Assembly (NCBI RefSeq): GCF_003289945.1 | Contig: NZ_QMBP01000001.1 | Location: 310,001 to 374,000, forward strand | Direction of reading: 5' to 3' | Length of the DNA: 64,000 bases | DNA from: Mesorhizobium hawassense | Lineage (GTDB): Bacteria; Pseudomonadota; Alphaproteobacteria; Rhizobiales; Rhizobiaceae | Shown here: positions 8,543 to 17,399 of the stretch, in pieces | Position numbering within the stretch: position 1 is the stretch's first letter | Layout: every line of letters starts with the position of its first letter | Notes under the pieces: generated by a model | The model's database searches: none | What the model saw: only the letters and a program-made list of their open reading frames with translations | Told to the model about the DNA's origin: nothing | Program-made: the position numbers and the translations under genes

Positions 8543-9535
8543 ATGATACCGGAATCGAGTTTTGTTTCCCCCTCGACAAAGCAGCCGCTGACGAAGACGC
8601 CGGACGGCTCTGCTTTGCTGGGCGGGCCAGGCGAGCGCTATCCCTTGATCGAGGGCATACCGCAGTTGCTTGTCCACTCCGGCCAGGCCCAGGCTTCCGG
8701 CGAAAGCCAGGCCTACTACCGCGACCGTGCGAGCGAATACGATCGCGGCATCGAGGCACTGTTTGCCATGCTCCTTGCCAATGAGGAGCAAACCCGCGGG
8801 GAGATGTTTGCCGAGCTCGAGGTTCGGCCGGACAGCAGGGTGTTGGAGATCGGCTGCGGGACCTGCCGCGACACCATCCATCTGCTGGATATGCCCATCG
8901 ATGTGTTTGCCGGCGACCTGTCGCTCGAGATGCTGCTGACGGGCCGGGACCGGCTGCGCCGCGCCGGCAAGGACACCTCGCGCCTGCGGTTGTTCTGCGC
9001 CGACGTGATGCATTTGCCCTTCGCGGACGGGTTCTTCGATGCCGTCTATCATTTCGGCGGCCTCAATCTGTTCCCAGACCATAGGAAGGCCTTGGAGGAA
9101 ATTACCCGCGTCGTGAAGCCGAACGGCCGGGTGGTTGTCGGCGACGAAGGTATCGCCCCTTGGCTGGCGAACAGCCAATTCGCCAATATCCTCCAAAATT
9201 CCAATCCGCTGTTTCGACATCGCGCGCCGCTGGACTGTCTCCCGGTCGCGGCGCGGCAGGTCGCCTGCCGGTGGATTCTCAGCGGCTCATTCTATCTGAT
9301 CAGCTTCGTCAAGGGCGAGGGCGAGCCGCGGCTCGATCTCGACGTGGAATTCCCGGGGCGGCGGGGTGGATCGCATCGGACCCGCTATTTCGGCAAACTG
9401 GAAGGCGTTTCGCCCGAATTGCGCGGCCGCGTGCTGGACGCGGCGGCGGCCGAGGGACTGTCCGTTACCGCCTGGCTGGAAAAGACGCTTGGCAGAGCGA
9501 CACGGAACGTGGCGCGGGATGGCGCTGGCGATTAG
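8543..9535 (+). CDS. Methyltransferase with Trm112-like N-terminal domain
   Basis: About 330 residues. The first 45 (FVSPSTKQPL and then YPLIEGIPQLL) match the short Trm112p-like domain that often precedes a bacterial class I methyltransferase. The catalytic domain carries motif I VLEIGCGTCRD and the MHLPFADGFFDAVYHFGG segment typical of UbiE-like enzymes. The C terminus adds about 100 residues of unknown fold. ATG 8543 was chosen because it begins exactly at the Trm112-like part; upstream in-frame starts would overlap the divergent gene. The last two bases of the stop codon are also the first bases of a RIME-like repeat. Confidence 0.78.
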   Translation: MIPESSFVSPSTKQPLTKTPDGSALLGGPGERYPLIEGIPQLLVHSGQAQASGESQAYYRDRASEYDRGIEALFAMLLANEEQTRGEMFAELEVRPDSRVLEIGCGTCRDTIHLLDMPIDVFAGDLSLEMLLTGRDRLRRAGKDTSRLRLFCADVMHLPFADGFFDAVYHFGGLNLFPDHRKALEEITRVVKPNGRVVVGDEGIAPWLANSQFANILQNSNPLFRHRAPLDCLPVAARQVACRWILSGSFYLISFVKGEGEPRLDLDVEFPGRRGGSHRTRYFGKLEGVSPELRGRVLDAAAAEGLSVTAWLEKTLGRATRNVARDGAGD

Positions 9536-9683
9536 AGCAATTCCAGGAAAAGTGTGAGCGGTTTTCCGTTCGGAATTGCGTCAAAACAAACAGATAGAGC
9601 GTTTCACCGTTTCTGTGAAACGGCGAAACGCTCTAAAGCATGTCTCCCGAAAGTGGGACCGGTTTCGGGACAAAGACATGCTT
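9534..9683. repeat. RIME-like mosaic palindromic intergenic element, copy 1
   Basis: The space between two genes is filled by nested inverted repeats: GCAATTCC (9537-9544) with GGAATTGC (9572-9579), enclosing GGAAAA/TTTTCC; then AGAGCGTTTC (9596-9605) with GAAACGCTCT (9625-9634); then AAGCATGTCT (9636-9645) with AGACATGCTT (9674-9683), enclosing TCCCGAAA/TTTCGGGA. The first two modules recur at 12141-12240. This layout matches the Rhizobium-specific intergenic mosaic elements. The RNA would fold into three consecutive hairpins that can protect or terminate transcripts. Confidence 0.8.
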
Positions 9684-9696
9684 GAAATCAAAAACT

Positions 9697-9738
9697 TAAA
9701 GCAGGTCGCGTGAATCTTCTTTCACGCGACCTGCTTTA
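9697..9738. terminator. Perfect 18-bp inverted repeat overlapping a stop codon
   Basis: Positions 9697-9714 are the exact reverse complement of 9721-9738, with a six-base loop (TCTTCT). The right arm includes the stop codon (9736-9738, TAA on the minus strand) of the glycosyltransferase gene. A hairpin this strong at the end of a reading frame can act as a transcript 3' end or as a terminator for either side. There is no long T tract immediately after it on the minus strand, so a pure intrinsic terminator is not certain. Confidence 0.75.
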
Positions 9739-10719
9739 GTGGATGACACCTTCCGGCCGGGAAGATGACCGGTCCTGGTCCGTGCCGGCGATGCTCCGCC
9801 CGCCGCGATGAACATCGCGGATGATCGTGTAAGGGCGGCGTTTGGTTTCGGACAATATGTTGGCGATGTAGATGCCCAGAATGCCCAGAACGAGCATCGT
9901 CATGCCGCCGAAAAACCAGATGGAGACGATGATGGAGGTAAAGCCATTTACGCCTATGCCGGAAAACATGTATCTAAAAATATAGAAGAAAATCAGCAAC
10001 GCGGACAACGTTGAAATAGATAGGCCAAAATACAGAATTATATAGAGAATCCTGGTCGAAGTCGTCATCAGATAGCGCACCGCCATTTGGATGCGGCGGC
10101 TGATCGAATAGGTCGTTGGCGACAGGGAATGCTTGACGACGACCTGTTGCTCCTGCCGGAAACCGGCCAGCTGAAACAGATGCGCGATGATGAACTCGCG
10201 ATCCTGATGGCTGACGAGGGCTGTGACATAGGCGCGGGTCATCAGCCGCGCGATCACCAGATTGCGTGGCAGATGGAAGTCGCTCAGCGCATCGTTGATT
10301 GAGAAGAACAGCGCGCCGGTCCACCTCTCGAAAGCGCCGCCGCGCCGGGTTTCCTGCACCCCATAGACCACGTCGAGCTTGCGCTCCGACATCCGGTCGG
10401 CAAAGGCGAGCAGCCACTCCGGCTCCTCCTCGAGGTCACTGTCGATGAGGAAGACCCGATCGCCCGTTGCATGAGCCAGCCCGGTCATGATGGCCTTGTG
10501 GTGGCCGAAATTCCGCGACAGGTCGATAACGGTCACATGCCGGTCGGCCGCGCTGCGCGCGACCGCGAGGTCCAGGCTGCGGTCCGGAGAGCCGTCATTG
10601 ACCAGGATGATCTCGAAATCGTCGCCCACCAGCCGGCGCGCGGCGGCGGCGGCCCGATCGCAAAACTCATCGATATACGGCTCGGACCTGTAGAGCGTGC
10701 TGACGATCGAAAGCTTCAT
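9736..10719 (-). CDS. Family 2 glycosyltransferase with C-terminal membrane helices
   Basis: The 327-residue protein has a GT-A domain at the N terminus: SIVSTLYRSE, the nucleotide-binding ILVNDGSPD (38-46), SRNFGHHKA and the metal-binding Asp-Ser-Asp at 93-95. Two or more hydrophobic helices lie between about residues 225 and 300. This architecture is that of GtrB, ArnC and dolichol-phosphate mannose synthase relatives, which transfer a sugar from a nucleotide donor to polyprenyl phosphate. The product would be a lipid-linked sugar for a GT-C enzyme such as the large membrane protein at 1615-3696. It stands alone on the minus strand between RIME-like DNA and a divergent aminotransferase. Confidence 0.88.
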   Translation of the reverse strand: MKLSIVSTLYRSEPYIDEFCDRAAAAARRLVGDDFEIILVNDGSPDRSLDLAVARSAADRHVTVIDLSRNFGHHKAIMTGLAHATGDRVFLIDSDLEEEPEWLLAFADRMSERKLDVVYGVQETRRGGAFERWTGALFFSINDALSDFHLPRNLVIARLMTRAYVTALVSHQDREFIIAHLFQLAGFRQEQQVVVKHSLSPTTYSISRRIQMAVRYLMTTSTRILYIILYFGLSISTLSALLIFFYIFRYMFSGIGVNGFTSIIVSIWFFGGMTMLVLGILGIYIANILSETKRRPYTIIRDVHRGGRSIAGTDQDRSSSRPEGVIH

Positions 10720-10965
10720 GAAAGCGGCGGATCCGTTGCTGTGCGGCGCTTGCGCCCGGCGATACCGGCTATCGATGCCTCAGTAAAAGCAACGCCGTCA
10801 ACCGGACTTGCTTCGTTCGACGCTTTCTATGCCAAAATCCGATGTTCTCGGGCATAGTTTTCGACATTGGCTTGCTTGAGTCGACGATTGATGGGACTGT
10901 GATTGGCGAGGTTTCGGAGATACTTTCCTTCAGCGATACGAGAGCGCCGATTGGCGGGGGTGACG
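10720..10965. other. Divergent intergenic region, no gene seen
   Basis: This stretch separates the glycosyltransferase from the aminotransferase and must hold promoters for both. It is less GC-rich than its neighbours. I see no clear palindrome, repeat or small gene in it. Confidence 0.4.
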
Positions 10966-12138
10966 GTGTCCAATTCCTTGAACAGGCCCTTGGCGGCTGC
11001 GGAGTCGCAGTCAATCGCATTCAACCGCCTTCACCTGACCGGCCGCGAGATGCGCTACATCGCCGAAGCGCGGGTTGCTCAGCATCTTTCCGGCGATGGG
11101 GCTTTCACCAAACGCTGCCATGCCTGGCTCGAGGAAAATGTGGGCTGCGCCAAGGCCCTTCTCACCCATTCGTGCACCGCGGCGCTGGAGATGTCCGCCA
11201 TCCTTCTGGATATCGCGCCCGGCGATGAGATCATCATGCCGTCCTACACGTTCACCTCGACGGCAAACGCGTTTGTGCTGCGCGGCGGCGTGCCGGTGTT
11301 CGTCGACATCCGCGAGGATACGCTCAATCTCGACGAGCGCCTGGTCGAGGACGCGATCACCCCGAGGACGCGCGCCATCGTGGTGGTCCATTATGCCGGT
11401 GTCGGTTGTGATATGGACGCGATACTCGACATCGCGCGCCGGCACGGCCTGAAGGTCGTCGAGGATGCCGCCCAGGGTGCGACGGCGCGCTACAAGGGAA
11501 GGCCGCTCGGCAGCATCGGCGATCTGGGCACGTTGAGTTTCCACGAGACCAAGAACCTGATTTCCGGCGAGGGCGGGGCGCTGCTGATCAACGATCCCGG
11601 CCTCAGCCAGCGCGCGGAGATCATCCGCGAAAAGGGAACGGACCGCAGCCGGTTCTTCCGTGGCGAGGTCGACAAATACACCTGGCAGGACGTCGGCTCG
11701 TCCTACCTTCCCAGCGATCTGCTGGCGGCGTTCCTGCTGGCCCAGCTCGAGGATGCCGAATCGATCGCCGCCGAACGGCTGCGGATCTGGAACCGCTATC
11801 ACGAGATGCTCGGGCCGCTCGAACAGGCCGGGCAGCTTCGCCGGCCTGTCGTTCCGGACGCGTGCGAGCACAACGCCCATCTTTACTATGTGCTGCTCCC
11901 CAAGGGAGCGGACCGCCCTGGCATGCTGGCGCGTTTTCGCGATAACGGCGTCAACGCCATTTTTCACTATGTTCCGCTGCATGAATCACCGGCGGGGCGG
12001 CGTTTCTGCCGGGTCCACGGAGACATGCGGGTCACCACCCAAACGGCCGAACGCCTGATCAGGCTGCCTCTGTGGCATGGCCTCACCGCAGCAGCTCAGG
12101 AGCGTGTCGTCGCAGTGCTTGGCGCCGTTGAGCACTGA
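10966..12138 (+). CDS. wecE: WecE/RffA-type dTDP-4-amino-4,6-dideoxyhexose transaminase
   Basis: A DegT/DnrJ/EryC1 family PLP enzyme of about 390 residues. It follows E. coli WecE almost block by block: FNRLHLTGREM, GDGAFTKRC, LLTHSCTAALEM, PSYTFTSTANAFVLRGG, VHYAGVGCDMD, VEDAAQG and SFHETKN with the PLP-binding lysine, then REKGTDRSRFFRG and QNAH-like EHNAHLYY. WecE transfers an amino group from glutamate to C4 of dTDP-4-keto-6-deoxyglucose. GTG 10966 gives a sensible length, with a G-rich run upstream; GTG 10960 and TTG 10903 are alternatives. The product would feed the N-acyltransferase and glycosyltransferase of this locus. I am sure of the family and fairly sure of the reaction. Confidence 0.9.
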   Translation: MSNSLNRPLAAAESQSIAFNRLHLTGREMRYIAEARVAQHLSGDGAFTKRCHAWLEENVGCAKALLTHSCTAALEMSAILLDIAPGDEIIMPSYTFTSTANAFVLRGGVPVFVDIREDTLNLDERLVEDAITPRTRAIVVVHYAGVGCDMDAILDIARRHGLKVVEDAAQGATARYKGRPLGSIGDLGTLSFHETKNLISGEGGALLINDPGLSQRAEIIREKGTDRSRFFRGEVDKYTWQDVGSSYLPSDLLAAFLLAQLEDAESIAAERLRIWNRYHEMLGPLEQAGQLRRPVVPDACEHNAHLYYVLLPKGADRPGMLARFRDNGVNAIFHYVPLHESPAGRRFCRVHGDMRVTTQTAERLIRLPLWHGLTAAAQERVVAVLGAVEH

Positions 12139-12140
12139 CC

Positions 12141-12240
12141 AGAGCAATTCCAGGAAAAGTGTGAGCGGTTTTGCGTCCGGAATTGCGCAAAAAAAGGGAA
12201 TAGAGCAGTTCGCCGTTTCCGTGAAACGGTGAAAGGTTCT
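12141..12240. repeat. RIME-like mosaic palindromic element, copy 2
   Basis: This element begins with the same 31-base segment as 9534 (AGAGCAATTCCAGG and onward) and repeats the GCAATTCC...GGAATTGC arms. A diverged version of the second module follows (CCGTTTCCGTGAAACGG). One substitution breaks the inner GGAAAA/TTTTCC pairing that is intact in copy 1. It sits between wecE and the WbqC gene. The high similarity between the two copies marks a dispersed element rather than gene-specific regulation. Confidence 0.8.
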
Positions 12241-12278
12241 AGATCCGCGCGAAGGATCCAGGCCGAAGCTGCGAGCAG

Positions 12279-12974
12279 ATGACGAAGCGTGTAGCGATCC
12301 TGCAGTCCAACTATATCCCCTGGAAGGGCTATTTCGATCTCATCGCGTCGGTCGACGAGTTCATTCTCTACGACGACATGCAGTATACGCGCCGTGACTG
12401 GCGCAATCGCAACAAGATCAAGACCCCGACCGGCCCGCAATGGCTGACCGTTCCGGTGGTGACCAAGGGACGGTATTTTCAGAAGATTTGCGAAACCGAG
12501 ATCGACGGCAGCGACTGGGCTCAATCGCATTGGCGCCAGCTGCAGGCGAACTACCGTCGGGCAGGCTGCTTTGCCGAAATCGCTGAATGGCTGGAGCCGC
12601 TCTATGGCTGCCATTACACGCACATTTCGGAGCTCAATCGCAGCTTTCTCGCGGCAATATGCGGCTATCTGGGCATCGCCACGACCATAAAATCATCCAG
12701 CGACTATGAACTTCACGGCGAAAAGACCGAGCGCCTGGCAAGCATTTGCGCCCAGGCGGGAGGGACCGTCTATGTTTCCGGGCCGTCGGCGAAGAACTAC
12801 ATCGTCGAGGACGTCTTCGACACCGCGGGCATAAGGCTCGAATGGTTCGACTATCAGGGCTATCCAGCCTATCCGCAGCTCTGGGCCGGGTTCGTGCACG
12901 AGGTGTCGATCGTCGACCTGCTCTTCAATTGCGGCAGGCAGTCGGCGCAGTTCATGAGGTTCGTCGCCAGGTGA
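12279..12974 (+). CDS. WbqC family protein
   Basis: A 231-residue protein that opens with the family hallmark [17 protein letters not shown] and continues with [25 protein letters not shown] and [12 protein letters not shown]. WbqC-like proteins are found in O-antigen and exopolysaccharide loci beside aminotransferases, and some are proposed to act with glycine or other amino-acid decoration of amino sugars. The fold is conserved but the reaction is not firmly known. The gene lies downstream of the WecE-type aminotransferase, separated only by a repeat, which fits a role in modifying the new amino group. It ends 21 bases before the convergent thiolase gene. Confidence 0.85.
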   Translation: MTKRVAILQSNYIPWKGYFDLIASVDEFILYDDMQYTRRDWRNRNKIKTPTGPQWLTVPVVTKGRYFQKICETEIDGSDWAQSHWRQLQANYRRAGCFAEIAEWLEPLYGCHYTHISELNRSFLAAICGYLGIATTIKSSSDYELHGEKTERLASICAQAGGTVYVSGPSAKNYIVEDVFDTAGIRLEWFDYQGYPAYPQLWAGFVHEVSIVDLLFNCGRQSAQFMRFVAR

Positions 12975-12995
12975 GCGCGGCGCAATCGTTCGAGC

Positions 12996-14171
12996 TCACC
13001 GTTCCAGGCAGATCGCCACGCCCTGGCCGCCGCCTATGCAGAGCGAGGCCAGGCCCTTCTTTGCGTCGCGGCGGACCATCTCGTGCAGCAGCGTCACCAC
13101 GATGCGGCAGCCGGAGCCGGCGAGCGGATGTCCAAGCGCGATGGCGCCGCCGCTCATGTTGATGATGTCCTCGTTCCAGCCCATCTCGCGGTTGACCGCG
13201 ATGGCCTGCGCGGCGAAGGCCTCATTGATCTCCATCACGTCGAGATCGGCGTGGTGCCAGCCGGCCTTCTCCAGCGCGCGGCGCGAGGCCGCGACGGGGC
13301 CGAGGCCCATGTCCATAGGCTCGACGCCTGCCGACGCGTAGGAGGCGATGCGGGCGAGGGGCGTCAGGCCGAGTTCTTCCATCCGCGCTTCCGACATCAC
13401 CAGCACCGCCGCCGCGCCGTCGTTGAGGCCCGACGAGTTTCCGGCCGTGATTGTCCCCGCCGCATCGAAGACCGGTCTCAGCCGGCCAAGGCCTTCGATC
13501 GTTGTCGAGGGATTGGGGTGTTCGTCACGCTCGATGACCGCCTCGCCTTGCCTGGTCTTGATCGAGACAGGCGCGATCTCGTCGTCGAACCTGCGAGAAC
13601 GGATGGCTGCGTCCGCTTTCTCCTGCGAGTGCAGCGCGAATCGGTCCTGCTCCTCGCGGGTGATCTGGTAGCGCTGCGCCAGCGCCTCGGCGGTCACGCC
13701 CATATGCACCTGATGGAAGGCGTCCCATAGGCTGTCGGTGATCATGGAATCCTGGACGATGCGATCGCCCATGCGCACGCCGCCGCGGACACCGTGAATG
13801 ACATGCGGCGCCGAGGTCATCGAATCCTGCCCGCCGGCGATCACGCAATCGGCATCGCCGCAGCGAATGGCCTGCGCCGCAAGGTGGATCGATTTCTGGC
13901 CGGCGCCGCACACCTTGTTCACGGTCATGGCGGGCACGCTGACCGGCAGACCGGCCTTGAGCGCGGCCTGCCTGGCCGGATTCTGCCCGGCGCCGCCAGT
14001 CAGCACCTGGCCCAAGATCACCTCGCTGACGGCGTCGGGTGCGATTTGCGCATCGGCCAGCATCGCATGGATCAACTGCGCGCCCAGCTCCGCCGCCGAG
14101 AGGCCGGAAAACGCGCCATTCAGCTTGCCGATGGGCGTGCGCTTGGCGGCGACGATGTAGATCGCGTCCAT
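12996..14171 (-). CDS. Acetyl-CoA acetyltransferase (thiolase II)
   Basis: A 391-residue thiolase with the acylated cysteine at residue 88 (VNKVCGAGQKS), the NEAFAAQ motif, the GHP motif (GHPLAGSG) and the terminal second cysteine in CIGGGQG. These are the full catalytic elements of biosynthetic/degradative thiolases that interconvert two acetyl-CoA and acetoacetyl-CoA. ATG 14171 is preceded by GGAGGA nine bases upstream; a longer start to 14207 is less likely. It is divergent from acetoacetyl-CoA synthetase, and the shared promoter region carries a TGGTTATAACCA palindrome. Together the two enzymes convert acetoacetate to acetyl-CoA. Confidence 0.93.
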   Translation of the reverse strand: MDAIYIVAAKRTPIGKLNGAFSGLSAAELGAQLIHAMLADAQIAPDAVSEVILGQVLTGGAGQNPARQAALKAGLPVSVPAMTVNKVCGAGQKSIHLAAQAIRCGDADCVIAGGQDSMTSAPHVIHGVRGGVRMGDRIVQDSMITDSLWDAFHQVHMGVTAEALAQRYQITREEQDRFALHSQEKADAAIRSRRFDDEIAPVSIKTRQGEAVIERDEHPNPSTTIEGLGRLRPVFDAAGTITAGNSSGLNDGAAAVLVMSEARMEELGLTPLARIASYASAGVEPMDMGLGPVAASRRALEKAGWHHADLDVMEINEAFAAQAIAVNREMGWNEDIINMSGGAIALGHPLAGSGCRIVVTLLHEMVRRDAKKGLASLCIGGGQGVAICLER

Positions 14172-14216
14172 TTTCTCGTCCTCCACAAGCGCCAATCCCC
14201 AACGCATCGTCGCCGC

Positions 14217-14245
14217 TTGACATTCTGGTTATAACCAATAATCTG
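14217..14245 (+). promoter_or_regulatory. Promoter with TGGTTATAACCA operator, thiolase/aacS region
   Basis: A consensus TTGACA hexamer (14217-14222) is followed after 16 bases by TAATCT. Between them lies the perfect 12-bp palindrome TGGTTATAACCA at 14226-14237. The same palindrome occurs at 20487-20498, just after the GntR regulator gene. The position between -35 and -10 is classic for repression. The palindrome also lies about 60 bases upstream of the thiolase start on the other strand. Confidence 0.75.
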
Positions 14246-14304
14246 AAACGCATCGGCAGGCAAGGTCGCGGCATCGAGCCGGCCTGCGTTGCGGGAGGAA
14301 TTCC

Positions 14305-16251
14305 ATGTCATCCGTGCTTTGGGCGCCGGCGCCGGCCGCGTTCCAATCGTCCAGCCTTGCGCGCTTTTCTCTCGCCAACGGCTTTGATCCGCGCGACTAC
14401 GAGACGCTGCATCGCTGGTCGATCGGCGACCCCGGCGCGTTCTGGCGCGCGGTGTGGGATTTCGCTCAGGTTATCGGTGATCCCGGCGCGATCTCTTTCC
14501 TGCGTGATGACCAGTCACCGATGACCGGGAGCCGTTTTCTGCCGGAAGCAAAGCTCAATCTCGCGGAAAACCTATTGCGCGGTGACGAGGGCAGGGCTGC
14601 TGTTATCGAAGCCGACGAGAGCGGTCATTTCCGCGCCATCACGCTCGGCGAATTGCGCCGGCTCGTCGCCCGCACTGCGCACGGCCTGCGCGCGGCCGGC
14701 GTCGGCAAGGGCGATTGCGTCGGCGGAATCCTGTCCAATCGGGTCGAAGGCCTCGTGGCGCTTCTGGCCGCGCTGTCGATCGGCGCCATCTGGTCGTCCT
14801 GCTCTCCCGATTTCGGTGCTGCCGCGATCGTCGACCTCCTCGGCCAGATCGGCGTCAAGGTGCTGTTCGCCGCACCGCGCTACCGCTATGCGGGCAAGGA
14901 GCATGACATCTCAGGCAGGCTGGCCGAGATCGTCGCCGCGATGCCGACGGTGACGACGCTGGTGCTGACCAACGAACCAGGCGCCAAGCCGGACTGTGCG
15001 GCGGCTTGTATTTCGCTTGACGATTTCGGCAGCGACAGCCCGCTCATCTTCGAACGCGTGCCCTTCGACCAGCCGGCCTATGTGCTCTACACCTCCGGCA
15101 CGACAGGCGCGCCGAAGGCGATCGTCCATCGCACCGGCGGCGTGCTGCTCCAGCATCTGAAGGAGCATCTCTTGCACGGCGACGTCCGTCCGGGCGACGT
15201 CATGAGCTGGTACACCAACACAGCCTGGATGATGTATCACTGGCTGATCTCGGGGCTCGCCTGTGGCGCGACCGTGGTGCTTTATGACGGTGCGCCCATC
15301 CTGAAATCGCCTAGTGGGCTGGACCCCAGTCCGCTGTGGACGATGGCCGAGCGCGCCCGCGTCACGCATTTCGGCACCAGCCCGAAATATTTGGCCACAC
15401 TCGCCGCTGAAGGCTACGCGCCGGGACGCCTGCACGATCTCTCATCGCTGCGTTCGCTGCTCTCGGCCGGCGCGCCGGTTTCTCCGGGACAGTTCGACTG
15501 GGTCTACGAGCATGTGAAGCGCGACATGATCTTCGCTTCCATCTCCGGCGGCACGGAGATCATCGGCTGCTTTCTGCTCGGATCGCCGATCCATCCCGTG
15601 CGGCGTGGCGAGCTGACCGTGAAAGGTCTTGGCCTCGCGGTCGCCGTCATGGACGAGCGCAACGCGCCGGTCATCGGCAGGCAGGGCGACCTCGTCTGCA
15701 CCGAGCCGTTCCCGTCGATGCCGCTGACCTTCTGGGGCAAGGACGGCGACGCGCGTTACCACGCCACCTATTTCGCCGCCCGCCGTGAGATCTGGACGCA
15801 TGGCGACGTCGCCGAGCTGACCGTTTATGGCTCGGCCGTCATCCATGGCCGCTCCGACACGACGCTGAAACCTGGTGGCGTGCGCATCGGCACGGCGGAA
15901 ATCTACGCGGCCTGCGAAAATTTCGCCGAGATCGAGGATTGCCTGGTGTTCGGCGCACCGGTCGAGGGCGACGAGGAGATCGTGCTCTGCGTCAAGCTCA
16001 ATGACGGTTTTGCGCTGACCCTGGATCTCGCCGCGCGGATCCGCCGCGCGATTCGCGAGGGAGCCTCGCCGCGCCATGTGCCGCATCGCATCCACGCCGT
16101 GCAGGCCGTGCCCTACACGCTGAACGGCAAGCGGGTGGAGGGCGCCGCCCGCACCACGCTCGAAGGCAAGCCGGTCAAGAACATGGCCTCGCTCGCCAAT
16201 CCAGCGTGCCTCGGCGAATACCGCGCGCTCGACCGGAGCAAGGCGGCATGA
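14305..16251 (+). CDS. aacS: Acetoacetate--CoA ligase
   Basis: The 648-residue length is that of acetoacetyl-CoA synthetases. The protein has the ACS-type N-terminal helical cap (AKLNLAENLL), the adenylate-forming motif YTSGTTGAPKAIVH, the SISGGTEI core and the C-terminal KPGGVRIGTAEIY hinge region. The family makes acetoacetyl-CoA from acetoacetate, CoA and ATP. A GGAGGA ribosome site lies just before the ATG. It is the first gene of a tightly overlapping set (ATGA to the next gene) running to 19529. The thiolase opposite it would complete acetoacetate use. A related 3-oxo acid as true substrate is possible because of the unusual downstream genes. Confidence 0.92.
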   Translation: MSSVLWAPAPAAFQSSSLARFSLANGFDPRDYETLHRWSIGDPGAFWRAVWDFAQVIGDPGAISFLRDDQSPMTGSRFLPEAKLNLAENLLRGDEGRAAVIEADESGHFRAITLGELRRLVARTAHGLRAAGVGKGDCVGGILSNRVEGLVALLAALSIGAIWSSCSPDFGAAAIVDLLGQIGVKVLFAAPRYRYAGKEHDISGRLAEIVAAMPTVTTLVLTNEPGAKPDCAAACISLDDFGSDSPLIFERVPFDQPAYVLYTSGTTGAPKAIVHRTGGVLLQHLKEHLLHGDVRPGDVMSWYTNTAWMMYHWLISGLACGATVVLYDGAPILKSPSGLDPSPLWTMAERARVTHFGTSPKYLATLAAEGYAPGRLHDLSSLRSLLSAGAPVSPGQFDWVYEHVKRDMIFASISGGTEIIGCFLLGSPIHPVRRGELTVKGLGLAVAVMDERNAPVIGRQGDLVCTEPFPSMPLTFWGKDGDARYHATYFAARREIWTHGDVAELTVYGSAVIHGRSDTTLKPGGVRIGTAEIYAACENFAEIEDCLVFGAPVEGDEEIVLCVKLNDGFALTLDLAARIRRAIREGASPRHVPHRIHAVQAVPYTLNGKRVEGAARTTLEGKPVKNMASLANPACLGEYRALDRSKAA

Positions 16252-17399
16252 GCCGGTCCAAGGGGGCTATCGTCGGCATCGGCGAGCTGAAGCCACAGCG
16301 CCTGACCAGCGGCGTGACGACTCTGGAGATGATCGCCGAAGTCTCGCGCCTGGCGGTGCGCGATGCCGGACTCGAGCCGGCGGCGATCGACGGGCTGCTT
16401 GTCGGGCCGCAGGTCGGCGAGACGCCGCAGCATGTGCCTGCAACCATCGCCGAATATCTCGGCCTCGCGCCGACCATGGCCGATGTCGTCGATCTTGGCG
16501 GCGCGTCCGGTGCCGGCATGGTCTGGCGCGCGGCCGCCGCGATCGAGGCCGGGATGTGCGAGGCGGTGCTGTGCGTGCTCGCCAACAACCGCGAGGAGGC
16601 CGCACCCCGCTCGCCCAACCGCAATCCGATCCGCGAGTTCGACGTGCCGTTCGGCGCCTCGGGCGCCAACATCTCCTACGCGCTGCTCATGCAGGCGCAT
16701 ATGGCGGAGTATGGCTCGACCGCGCGGGATTTCGCCATGATCGCCGCCGCGGCACGCGCCAACGCGCAGCTCAATCCCGACGCCATTTTCTGCGGCAAGC
16801 CGGCCGATGTGGAGGCGGTGCTGGCCTCGCCGATGATCGCCTCGCCGCTGCATCTTCTCGAAATCGTCATGCCGGTCGCCGGTGGCGAAGCGGTGGTCGT
16901 CACCTCGGCCGAACGCGCCCGCTCGCTGCCCAAAGCTCCGGTTCATCTGCTTGGCGCAGGCGAGAAGGTCACACACCGCGCCGTCAGCCAGGCCCCACAC
17001 CTCACTTCCGGTCCGCTGAAGAGCGCCATGGCGCGCGCCTTCGCGCAGTCCGGCACGCAAGCCGGCGAGATGGACCTTCTGTCGCTCTACGACTGCTACA
17101 CGATCATGGTCGCCACCACGATCGAGGATGCCGGCCTCTGCGCGCCGGGGCAGTTCGGCGCTTGGCTCAACGACCACGACCTTTCCCACAAAGGCGCCAA
17201 GCCGCTCAACACCCATGGCGGCCAGCTCGGCTTCGGCCAGCCCGATCTTGCCGGTGGCATGACCCATGTCGTCGACGCGGTGCGGCAGCTGCGCGGCGAT
17301 GCGGGCGAACGCCAGATCGGCAAGGCCGGGCTCGCGCTGGTCACCGGCAATGGCGCGACGATGAGCGAAGCCACCGCGCTGGTGCTGGGAGCCGCCTGA
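16248..17399 (+). CDS. Thiolase-fold protein, Ltp2/SCP2-type, without nucleophilic Cys
   Basis: A 383-residue thiolase-like protein starting at an ATG that overlaps aacS by four bases. Where true thiolases have Cys before Ala-Ser-Gly, this one reads Gly85-Ala-Ser-Gly, and the GHP motif is changed to GQP (GGQLGFGQPD). It retains a YDCYTI segment. These traits match the lipid-transfer-protein group that includes Ltp2, the aldolase that works with a DUF35 partner in steroid side-chain loss. A DUF35 gene is the next gene and a MaoC gene follows, as in that system. Retro-aldol cleavage of a 3-hydroxyacyl-CoA is therefore a better guess than thiolysis; this is inference. Confidence 0.8.
   Translation: MSRSKGAIVGIGELKPQRLTSGVTTLEMIAEVSRLAVRDAGLEPAAIDGLLVGPQVGETPQHVPATIAEYLGLAPTMADVVDLGGASGAGMVWRAAAAIEAGMCEAVLCVLANNREEAAPRSPNRNPIREFDVPFGASGANISYALLMQAHMAEYGSTARDFAMIAAAARANAQLNPDAIFCGKPADVEAVLASPMIASPLHLLEIVMPVAGGEAVVVTSAERARSLPKAPVHLLGAGEKVTHRAVSQAPHLTSGPLKSAMARAFAQSGTQAGEMDLLSLYDCYTIMVATTIEDAGLCAPGQFGAWLNDHDLSHKGAKPLNTHGGQLGFGQPDLAGGMTHVVDAVRQLRGDAGERQIGKAGLALVTGNGATMSEATALVLGAA

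Noticed and set aside
16113..17267. A 384-codon minus-strand frame opposite the Ltp2-like gene
   Set aside because: No domain motif; the opposite strand is part of an operon joined by start-stop overlaps.
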